From: a bacterium
GTDB taxonomy: Bacteria; Cyanobacteriota; Vampirovibrionia; Gastranaerophilales; Gastranaerophilaceae
Assembly: GCA_017941035.1 (NCBI GenBank)
Contig: JAGAXG010000007.1
Span: 17,484-81,483 of the forward strand
Direction of reading: 5' to 3'
DNA length: 64,000 nucleotides
Below, in pieces: positions 33,180 through 39,736 of this stretch. Position numbers and translations under genes: made by a program. The notes beneath the pieces were generated by a model. The model worked only from the letters and a program-made list of their open reading frames with translations. It was not told where the DNA came from and did no database searches. Each line of letters starts with the position of its first letter. Position 1 is the stretch's first letter.

Positions 33180-33246
33180 TTTCACTTCAGATGATTATTT
33201 GTTTCACTCGAAATGATTATTTGTTGGAATTTCATGTGATTATTTT
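33180..33246 (+). repeat. Tandem 22-base repeats in the gap before the GNAT-like gene
   Basis: Units 33180-33201 and 33202-33223 are adjacent and differ at three positions; both run tttcact....atgattatttg. A third, degenerate unit (tttcatgtgattatttt) starts at 33230. A TATAAT at 33293-33298 and AAAGGA lie between the repeats and the ATG at 33343. The repeats may be binding sites for a regulator or a short duplication. Confidence 0.6.
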
Positions 33247-33342
33247 ATGTGTAACGATTTTTATTTGAGTAGCTACAATTGAGGTAATTTTTTATAATAA
33301 AAATACTTTATACAAATATAGGGAAAGGAAAATATCAGATAA

Positions 33343-34125
33343 ATGAACCTAGTTATTAAAAATCTACTTTTAAAAACAGAAAGGTCATATCTTAAAACAA
33401 AAGAATTTTTTAGTACTAACATACGTCTAAGAATTAAATCAAGCAAAACTCTAGAACGTTCACCTAAAGTTGAAAAATTCACTCATAACAATCCTTATTG
33501 TTATTCTTGTAAAACAAAAGGTGGAGGAGCCGTTGGTTCAATGCCTGATTATTATACAACTAAACGCAAAGTCCATATTGATGCTAAACCTGAATATTGG
33601 ACAATTGCAAGAAATGGTCGTGGTAGAGCTGTTAAATGCGATAGGGATACACCTGGAGCTATATATCACCCTTCAGTACCTGCTCATGATGAAATATGGA
33701 AAAATTGGTCAGATTATTACTTAATCCAAAAAATTTTTGGAGACGGGCAAGGTGCTGGGACTGCTTATGTAAGAGGAGTAGTACTTAAGAGCCTTAAAGA
33801 TAATCAAACTCGTGGTAAAGTATTGTTAGAAGCCACTTGCATTGACGGAAAAACTCACCCTGCAGGTTTTTACTATAAACTTGGGTTTAGGCATACCAAT
33901 GAACAATTTAATATAGAATTGGAGAAATGGCTAAAAGAAGGTGGCAAAAAAGAAAATGCCCCATGGTGCCCCGGCAACATGTATCTCCCGAGAGAGAATA
34001 TAATGCGTTGTCTTAATTATGGCAACACAACATATTCACTAAAAGGTAAATTATTGATTAAGGGATATATGTTAAGAAATAAAATATTATATGCTATAGA
34101 TAATCTTAAAAGTTGTGATGTATAA
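33343..34125 (+). CDS. GNAT-like acetyltransferase-fold protein, substrate unknown
   Basis: This is a 260-residue basic protein. Residues ~140-200 carry a GNAT-like core: GQGAGTAYVRGVVLKSL in the acetyl-CoA loop position, a beta strand (GKVLLEATC) and PAGFYYKLGFRHT, the usual motif-B signature of N-acetyltransferases. The first ~60 residues are basic and variable, with CYSCK and a TKGGGAVGSMPDYY stretch. The acyl-CoA loop (G-x-G-x-G) departs from the standard Q/RxxGxG/A pattern, so activity is unproven. The ATG is 13 bases after AAAGGA, a rather long distance. It stands alone between the cstA-like gene and a degraded region. Confidence 0.6.
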   Translation: MNLVIKNLLLKTERSYLKTKEFFSTNIRLRIKSSKTLERSPKVEKFTHNNPYCYSCKTKGGGAVGSMPDYYTTKRKVHIDAKPEYWTIARNGRGRAVKCDRDTPGAIYHPSVPAHDEIWKNWSDYYLIQKIFGDGQGAGTAYVRGVVLKSLKDNQTRGKVLLEATCIDGKTHPAGFYYKLGFRHTNEQFNIELEKWLKEGGKKENAPWCPGNMYLPRENIMRCLNYGNTTYSLKGKLLIKGYMLRNKILYAIDNLKSCDV

Positions 34126-34222
34126 TAATTTACAATTAATAACCGTTAAAATATTTACCGACCTTGAAAAAATCTTCCAACCTTTTATAAATTTTGATTA
34201 AAATTATATGATTTTTTGATTT

Positions 34223-34435
34223 AACGAAACCAATGAAAAATCGTCTCAAGCGTACAAAATACCGGAAAGTTGCAAAATCGCTAAAACTCTTTTGTGGACA
34301 GAATTAGGACACAAATGGGAACAATATAGACTTATTGGTTCAAAAAAAGGACTTTCAGGACTGTTCTATGTTACTATTCGTTGGTTACTTCCAACCGCCA
34401 AACCCTTTAACAACAGCCGATTTGTGGCAAAATAG
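34223..34435 (+). pseudogene. Orphan C-terminal gene fragment (70 codons, no start)
   Basis: Seventy open codons run from just after an in-frame stop to a TAG at 34433-34435. The amino-acid mix is credible (TLLWTELGHKWEQYRLIGS ... FYVTIRWLLPTAKPFNNS), but there is no ATG, GTG or TTG with a ribosome-binding site. It looks like the end of a gene whose front was deleted. It lies between the GNAT-like gene and the tRNA-linked G+C-rich islet, a spot where foreign DNA may have come and gone. The family is not recognised. The gap 34126-34222 shows nothing else. Confidence 0.4.
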
Positions 34436-34476
34436 GACTATTAACCGTACAGATACACTGTCCTGAAAAAATACAG

Positions 34477-34494
34477 AGCGGGAGACGAGGCTCG
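34477..34494. repeat. 18-base copy of the tRNA-Gly 3' end (att-like)
   Basis: The 18 bases 34477-34494 are identical to 34663-34680, which form the discriminator base, acceptor arm and part of the T arm of the tRNA-Gly(GCC) gene. The copies are in direct orientation, 186 bases apart. A short repeat of a tRNA 3' end is the typical trace of site-specific integration. No integrase lies in the window. Confidence 0.6.
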
Positions 34495-34526
34495 TGTCTT
34501 GCTCGCTCGCCATCGACGTGTCTGCG

Positions 34527-34563
34527 CTGTTTGCTTTAAGTGGCAAGAGCCACAAGCAAACAG
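34527..34563. other. Long imperfect hairpin in a G+C-rich islet
   Basis: CTGTTTGCTT (34527-34536), a TAA bulge, GTGGC, AAGA loop, GCCAC and AAGCAAACAG (34554-34563) give fifteen base pairs. The surrounding 34501-34600 has 56 G or C in 100 bases, far above the neighbourhood, and includes GCTCGCTCGC twice. A non-coding RNA or mobile-element remnant is possible; no protein is supported. Confidence 0.5.
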
Positions 34564-34630
34564 GCTTCGCACTTGGCTCGCTCGCGCAACTCGCTAAAAA
34601 TGCAACTTCTCGCTCTATCTTCGGCTAATA

Positions 34631-34655
34631 AAAAGAAGCCCTTTTCAGGACTTCT
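34631..34655 (-). terminator. Terminator of tRNA-Gly(GCC)
   Basis: On the minus strand AGAAGTCC (34655-34648), loop TGAAAA, GGGCTTCT (34641-34634) forms an eight-pair stem with one G-U, followed by TTTTATTA. It starts seven bases after the tRNA 3' end. Confidence 0.75.
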
Positions 34656-34662
34656 CTTTATT

Positions 34663-34734
34663 AGCGGGAGACGAGGCTCGAACTCGCGACATCCTCCTTG
34701 GCAAGGAGGCATTCTACCACTGAATTACCCCCGC
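34663..34734 (-). tRNA. tRNA-Gly (anticodon GCC)
   Basis: The minus strand folds into a full cloverleaf. The acceptor GCGGGGG pairs with CTCCCGC (one G-U), the D arm has TTCAGTGGTAGAA, the anticodon stem CCTCC/GGAGG encloses TTGCCAA, and the T arm GCGAG-TTCGAGC-CTCGT follows. The discriminator is T, and no CCA is encoded. It has a candidate promoter at 34754-34781 and a terminator behind it. Confidence 0.95.
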
Positions 34735-34753
34735 ATATTTACGGTACTACTAA

Positions 34754-34781
34754 ATAATACATGCTCAAATTAAAATTGCAA
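34754..34781 (-). promoter_or_regulatory. Promoter of tRNA-Gly(GCC)
   Basis: Minus strand: TTGCAA (34781-34776), 16-base spacer, TATTAT (34759-34754); predicted start about 12 bases before the tRNA. It sits between the dnaE stop and the tRNA. Confidence 0.55.
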
Positions 34782-34802
34782 GCACTTTTTTATTTTTAAT
34801 GA

Positions 34803-37800
34803 TTACCACTTTTTATCCATTGATTTTATACTTACTGAAATTCTAGATCCAAAACCTTTATTTAAAGTGTTTACCAAATCATTTGACGCATTTACCCAGA
34901 ACATTGAAGATGTTAAAACTTTACTTTCTCCGGTTAAATCAGGAAGCTTTAACATTACAGGATCCGAACCTTTATATTTACAAAGAATCTGTTTCATTAA
35001 AACAATTTCTTCATATTTGAATTCATCTTTAAACTCAACAGTGAAAATATTTGTATTATCAACAGGTTTAACTGTATCAATCAGAATTATAGGTGGTTCA
35101 TCATCACTTCTTCTGCTGACTTTCCCTGATACTATTATCCTTTGTTCATTTTGCAGTAAATCACCATACTCCGCAATTTTACCGTTAAAAGCTAATGTAT
35201 CTACTTTCCCTGTTAAATCCTCAACAGTAACAAATCTTATAAACTTTGTCGGATCATTTTTCTGAGGAATTTGACGAGAAGCCGTCACAAGCCCGCAAAT
35301 CGTTACAGGTTTATCATTTGCAATAGAAGCAATTTGTGAAATCTTATGGGTCATTAAAAATGGCAATTTATCTCTTATTGTAGACAACGGGTGACTGGTG
35401 ACATAAAATCCTAAAAACTCTTTTTCAAAAATTTGAATTTGTCTTGCGTCATATTCCTCATCTGAGCCTGCAAGAGTAAATTTTGCGCTGTCAATTGATG
35501 CTGTATCCCCAAGCATATCAAATAAATTACCCTGACCTGATTCTTTTTCTTTTGCCTCTTTTGAAGCAGTAGAAGTAATATAATCAATATTTTCCATTAA
35601 TTGTTTACGGCTCTTTTCTATTTGAGAAAAAGCTCCGGATTTTATCAAACCTTCTAATGTACGCTTATTTGTACATTTTACATCCACACGTTTTATAAAA
35701 TCATAAATAGAAGTATATTCTCCGTTTTCCTCACGCTCTTTTATAATTTCTTCAACTACACCTTCTCCAACTTGTTTTATAGAAGCCATTCCAAAACGAA
35801 TATTCTTTCCATCAGGAGCATATTCCAAATAAGATTTATTAATGTCAGGCGGTAAAACTTTTATTCCATATTTTAAAGCTTCTTCAATATATAATTGAGT
35901 TTTTTCTTTATCATCAGGAACACTTGAAAGCAAAGCTGATAAATATTCAACAGGATAATGACATTTTAAATAAGCAGTCTGATACGCAACAAAAGCATAA
36001 GCTGATGAATGTGCCCTGTTAAAACAATATGCAGCGAAATTTTGAATCTGTTCAAACAAAACTTTCGCATCTTCAGCCTTCATTCCGTATTTAGAAGCAC
36101 CTTGAATAAGTTTACCTTCTTGAGCAGCCATAGCAGCAGGATCTTTGTGCCCCATCATACGACGAACCTGATCTGCTTGTCCCAAAGAATAATCAGCCAT
36201 AACCTGGAAGATTTGCATAATCTGTTCCTGATAAACCATCGTACCATATGTATCTTTAAGTACTGGTTCTAATCGAGGGTGAGGATAAGTAATAGCTTTT
36301 CTACCGTGCTTTCTATCAACAAATTCATCTACCATGCCGGAACCTAAAGGCCCTGGGCGAAATAATGCAACTAATGCCCCTAAATCTTCAAAAACGTCAG
36401 GTTGTAATTTTTTTACCAAATTGGTCATACCTTGTGATTCAAGCTGAAATACCCCGACTGTTTCTCCGCGAATTAACATATCATAAGTAGGCTTATCATC
36501 AAGAGGGATATGGTTAATGTCGACATCTATTCCTTGGCATTTTTTAATAAGCTTAACCGTTTTAGAAATCATAGTGAGGTTTCGAAGACCTAAAAAGTCC
36601 ATTTTTAAAAGCTTCATCTTTTCTAAAATTTCACGATGATATTGAGTAACAACAACACCATCTTTACCGTGTTGAACAGGGACAATTTCATCTAACGGTT
36701 TATAAGAAATAATTACTCCCGCTGCATGCATTCCTGTAGCATTTTTCAAGCCCTCAACATGCAAAGCGGTATCAACAAGTTTTTTTACTTCTGCATCTTC
36801 ATCATAGATTTTTTTAAGCTCCATACCTTCTTGTAAAGCATCTGAGATCTTTGCTCCAGGATCTGGGGATATTAAATCAGACAATTCTTTACTTCTGGCA
36901 TATGGTATATCAAAAACCCTTGCAACACTTTTCATTGCATTACGAGCAGCCAAAGTATTAAATGTAATAATTTGGCAAACTTTATCTGCTCCGTATTTTT
37001 GAACTACATAATCAATAACTTCTCCACGTTTATCAATACAAAAATCAGTATCAATATCAGGCATTGAAAATCTTTCAGGATTCAAAAATCTTTCAAACAA
37101 TAAATGATGTTCAATAGGGTCTAAATCAGTAATATCAAGGCAATATGCTACAACTGATCCTGCCGCAGATCCCCTCCCAGGACCTACAGGGATATCATGA
37201 GTTTTTGCATAATGTATAAAATCCCACGTAATTAAGAAATAAGCACTAAATCCCATTTTTTGAATGACACCAAGTTCATATTTTGCACGTTCCTGTAATT
37301 CAGGAGTAATATTTTCCTCTCCATACTTACGCTTCATACCCTGTTGGACCAAAAGCTCTAAATAAGTATCGGTTGTATAACCATCCGGAACAGGAAAATC
37401 AGGTAAAGGTGCCTTCCACTCAACTGTTATTGAGCACTTTTTACAAATATCAACGGTATTTTTAATACATTCATTAAAAGTTTCAGTATCTAACCAACGG
37501 AAAGCATTCCTTAATTCATCAACAGTTTTTACATAAAACTCATTATTAGGAAAATGAAAACGATCAGTGTCTGTTTTTAAAGATTTTGTCTGCATACACA
37601 ATAAAGTATCATGCCAATCAGCATCTTCTTTTTTAAGATAGTGAGAGTCGTTTGTTATAATCATTTTTATATTTAGTTCTTTTGCAAGACGGATTAATTC
37701 AGGGTTTGTGCGTTTTTGTTCATCAAGTCCATGATCTTGAAGTTCAATATAATAATCTTCACCAAATAAATTTTTATACTTTTGAGCAACAGCTTTAGCT

Positions 37801-38318
37801 CCCTCATAATTACTTTTTAAAAGGTTTTGAAGAACTTCACCACCTAAACAAGCACTACAACAAATCAAACCTTCATGATATTTTTCCAGTAATTCAAAAT
37901 TTATACGTGGTTTTACATAAAATCCATCTATATGCGAAATTGAAGATAATTTAACAAGATTCTTATAACCTGTATTATTTTTTACAAGTAAAACCAAATG
38001 ATAACGCGGGTTATGATTTTGATCGTGTTCAGAAATATCTCCGTCATGAACGTAAAATTCTTCTCCTATAATAGGATTAAATAAATTTGGTTGATAAGTA
38101 GGATCTTCGGAAGCTTTTGCTTTTTCGGAGGAATTAATTTTTTCGGCTTCTAAATATAAGTCCATCGCGCCATACATAACACCGTGATCAGTAATAGCGA
38201 CTCCGGGCATGTTATGTTCTTTGCAGAACTTACACAAATCACCAATTTTTATCGCTCCGTCTAACAAAGAATATTCGGTATGAAGATGAAGCGGAACATA
38301 TTGAATCTCATCAGCCAT
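34803..38318 (-). CDS. dnaE: DNA polymerase III alpha subunit
   Basis: This 1171-residue protein is of DnaE1 type. The N-terminal PHP domain begins VPLHLHTEYSLLDGAIK. The polymerase palm has GPGRGSAAGS (about residue 377) and the catalytic PDIDTDFC (about 420). A helix-hairpin-helix region follows near 850, and an OB-fold runs about 985-1070 (PVTICGLVTASRQI ... FVTVEDLTGKVDTLAF). It synthesises the new strands at the replication fork with the beta clamp and DnaB. The PHP histidines look intact, so proofreading or metal binding is possible. No obvious ribosome-binding site precedes the ATG. It lies downstream of prs after two hairpins. Confidence 0.97.
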   Translation of the reverse strand: MADEIQYVPLHLHTEYSLLDGAIKIGDLCKFCKEHNMPGVAITDHGVMYGAMDLYLEAEKINSSEKAKASEDPTYQPNLFNPIIGEEFYVHDGDISEHDQNHNPRYHLVLLVKNNTGYKNLVKLSSISHIDGFYVKPRINFELLEKYHEGLICCSACLGGEVLQNLLKSNYEGAKAVAQKYKNLFGEDYYIELQDHGLDEQKRTNPELIRLAKELNIKMIITNDSHYLKKEDADWHDTLLCMQTKSLKTDTDRFHFPNNEFYVKTVDELRNAFRWLDTETFNECIKNTVDICKKCSITVEWKAPLPDFPVPDGYTTDTYLELLVQQGMKRKYGEENITPELQERAKYELGVIQKMGFSAYFLITWDFIHYAKTHDIPVGPGRGSAAGSVVAYCLDITDLDPIEHHLLFERFLNPERFSMPDIDTDFCIDKRGEVIDYVVQKYGADKVCQIITFNTLAARNAMKSVARVFDIPYARSKELSDLISPDPGAKISDALQEGMELKKIYDEDAEVKKLVDTALHVEGLKNATGMHAAGVIISYKPLDEIVPVQHGKDGVVVTQYHREILEKMKLLKMDFLGLRNLTMISKTVKLIKKCQGIDVDINHIPLDDKPTYDMLIRGETVGVFQLESQGMTNLVKKLQPDVFEDLGALVALFRPGPLGSGMVDEFVDRKHGRKAITYPHPRLEPVLKDTYGTMVYQEQIMQIFQVMADYSLGQADQVRRMMGHKDPAAMAAQEGKLIQGASKYGMKAEDAKVLFEQIQNFAAYCFNRAHSSAYAFVAYQTAYLKCHYPVEYLSALLSSVPDDKEKTQLYIEEALKYGIKVLPPDINKSYLEYAPDGKNIRFGMASIKQVGEGVVEEIIKEREENGEYTSIYDFIKRVDVKCTNKRTLEGLIKSGAFSQIEKSRKQLMENIDYITSTASKEAKEKESGQGNLFDMLGDTASIDSAKFTLAGSDEEYDARQIQIFEKEFLGFYVTSHPLSTIRDKLPFLMTHKISQIASIANDKPVTICGLVTASRQIPQKNDPTKFIRFVTVEDLTGKVDTLAFNGKIAEYGDLLQNEQRIIVSGKVSRRSDDEPPIILIDTVKPVDNTNIFTVEFKDEFKYEEIVLMKQILCKYKGSDPVMLKLPDLTGESKVLTSSMFWVNASNDLVNTLNKGFGSRISVSIKSMDKKW

Positions 38319-38366
38319 AACAGCATGTTAGCAAAAAAAGTTTTAATAAAAAGAGATTATTAAAAT

Positions 38367-38498
38367 TTATTTAAACTTAAATATAAAAAAAAGCCGTTCT
38401 AAAAAACGGCTACCAGACTTGGGGAGGAGATACGAAAAACTTTCGTTTTTCATATCCATATTTTCCATATCGACAACCGTATAATTTTCTTTATACAT
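38367..38498 (-). CDS. Possible 43-residue peptide between prs and dnaE
   Basis: An ATG at 38496-38498 opens 43 codons (start MYKENYTVVDMENMDMKN) to a TAA at 38367-38369. GAGGAG precedes it, but at 11 bases and inside the arm of the 17-pair hairpin at 38499-38538. The 3' end runs through another terminator hairpin (38385-38411). These overlaps argue against a real gene, but the frame and candidate ribosome-binding site are there. It could be a leader peptide ahead of dnaE. Confidence 0.2.
   Translation of the reverse strand: MYKENYTVVDMENMDMKNESFSYLLPKSGSRFLERLFFIFKFK
38385..38411 (-). terminator. Second hairpin terminator after prs, upstream of dnaE
   Basis: AGCCGTT (38392-38398) and AACGGCT (38405-38411) with an A-run at 38385-38391, which becomes a U-tract in the minus direction. 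It would stop read-through into dnaE. Confidence 0.7.
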
Positions 38499-38538
38499 AC
38501 AGTAAAAATCTCCTCTAAATGGAGGAGATTTTTACTGT
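38499..38538. terminator. 17-base-pair hairpin, terminator of prs
   Basis: A perfect 17-base inverted repeat (38499-38515 and 38522-38538) with core CTCCTC/GAGGAG and flanking AAAAAT/ATTTTT. It lies 16 bases after the prs stop and should terminate in both directions. Its minus-strand 3' arm holds GAGGAG, followed directly by an ATG. Confidence 0.75.
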
Positions 38539-38553
38539 CTCATACTTTAATAT

Positions 38554-39573
38554 TTATCCGACCTGCATTTCTTTTTCGAATCCAAATAAAGAACTTACGG
38601 ATTCATCATCATGGATTCGCGAAATTGCCTGTGCAAGCAACGGAGCAACAGAAAGTTGTTTTATATTTTTAGGCATTATGTTCATATCAAGAGGAATAGT
38701 ATTAGTAACAATACATTCAGTTATTGGAGCAGAAGCTAATCTTTCAATTGCAGGTCCTGAAAATACAGGATGCGTTGCCCCTACATAAATCTCTTTTGCG
38801 CCCCTTGATTTTAAAAGTTTTGAAGCTTCACAAATTGTCCCTGCAGTATCAATAATGTCATCAAACATTAAGCAGACCTTGCCTTCAATATCTCCGATGA
38901 CATTAGTTGCAATAGCTTCATTATGCTTATCACGCCTTTTATCGATAATTGCAATTGGGCAATCAAGACGTTTTGCGAAATATCTTGTTCTGTTAGCACC
39001 GCCCATGTCAGGAGAAACGGCAACCATTTCTTCAGGATTTATATTCAAACTCTTAATATAATTAGTCAAAATCGGAGCTGCAAAGATATGATCAACCAGT
39101 ATATTAAAAAATCCTTGAATTTGTCCTGTATGCAGGTCCATTGCCAAAACTCTATTTGCTCCGGCAGTTGTAAGCAAATCTGCGACCAATTTTGCAGTAA
39201 TAGCTTCTCTACCGGAAGTTTTTCTATCTTGACGAGCATAGCCATAATAAGGAATAACGGCTGTAATTGTTTTTGCACTGGCACGTTTGAATGCATCAAT
39301 AATAATCAAAAGCTCCATCAAATTTTCATTAACAGGATTACAAACAGGCTGAACGATGAAAACATCATCCCCTCGAACACTTTCCTTTACTTGAACATAG
39401 ATTTCTCCATCTGCGAAATTTTTAACAATCATAGGACCAACTGTTGTTCCGAGTTCGTTAGCAATCTCCTGAGCCAGAGCGGGATTTGAACGTCCGGCAA
39501 ATAATTTAATATCATGATTTGGGCTAATTGCTTTTTCTAACTCCGCATAAACTTTTTCTTCAATCACAGCCAT
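38554..39573 (-). CDS. prs: Ribose-phosphate pyrophosphokinase
   Basis: This 339-residue protein has KLFAGRSNPALAQEIA near residue 23, the ATP loop YGYARQDRKTSGREAI near 118-133, and the PRPP-binding DDIIDTAGTI near 233-242. It makes PRPP from ribose-5-phosphate and ATP for nucleotide, His and Trp synthesis. The N-terminal ~20 residues extend beyond the E. coli enzyme. AAAGGA precedes the ATG, and a TATAAT-type -10 lies about 45 bases upstream on the minus strand. It is followed by two hairpins and is probably a single-gene unit. Confidence 0.97.
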   Translation of the reverse strand: MAVIEEKVYAELEKAISPNHDIKLFAGRSNPALAQEIANELGTTVGPMIVKNFADGEIYVQVKESVRGDDVFIVQPVCNPVNENLMELLIIIDAFKRASAKTITAVIPYYGYARQDRKTSGREAITAKLVADLLTTAGANRVLAMDLHTGQIQGFFNILVDHIFAAPILTNYIKSLNINPEEMVAVSPDMGGANRTRYFAKRLDCPIAIIDKRRDKHNEAIATNVIGDIEGKVCLMFDDIIDTAGTICEASKLLKSRGAKEIYVGATHPVFSGPAIERLASAPITECIVTNTIPLDMNIMPKNIKQLSVAPLLAQAISRIHDDESVSSLFGFEKEMQVG

Positions 39574-39692
39574 ATTAAAAAAATCCTTTCCACTTACACA
39601 CCAGCATTATGTATTATAAAACTTTAACTGGTATTCCACAAGTTTTTTTTAAGTTTTGTAATATCAATACTTTAAAAATTTTTTTTTGCATT

Positions 39693-39727
39693 AAAAAAGC
39701 GGGGTTATAAAATTTAACCCCGCTTTA
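39693..39727 (-). terminator. Terminator of hppA
   Basis: AAAGCGGGGTTA (39696-39707) and TAACCCCGCTTT (39715-39726) form a 12-pair stem, with an A-run before it that is the U-tract on the minus strand. It is 10 bases past the hppA stop. Confidence 0.85.
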
Positions 39728-39736
39728 AAATATTTA

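Noticed and set aside
34540..34773. 77-codon plus-strand ORF across the tRNA-Gly(GCC) gene
   Set aside because: It is the complement of a tRNA gene and a G+C-rich islet; the RRGSNSRHPPWQGG peptide is the usual translation of the tRNA complement.
38855..39489. Overlapping plus-strand ORFs within prs
   Set aside because: Antisense to a well-identified essential gene with no promoter or SD.
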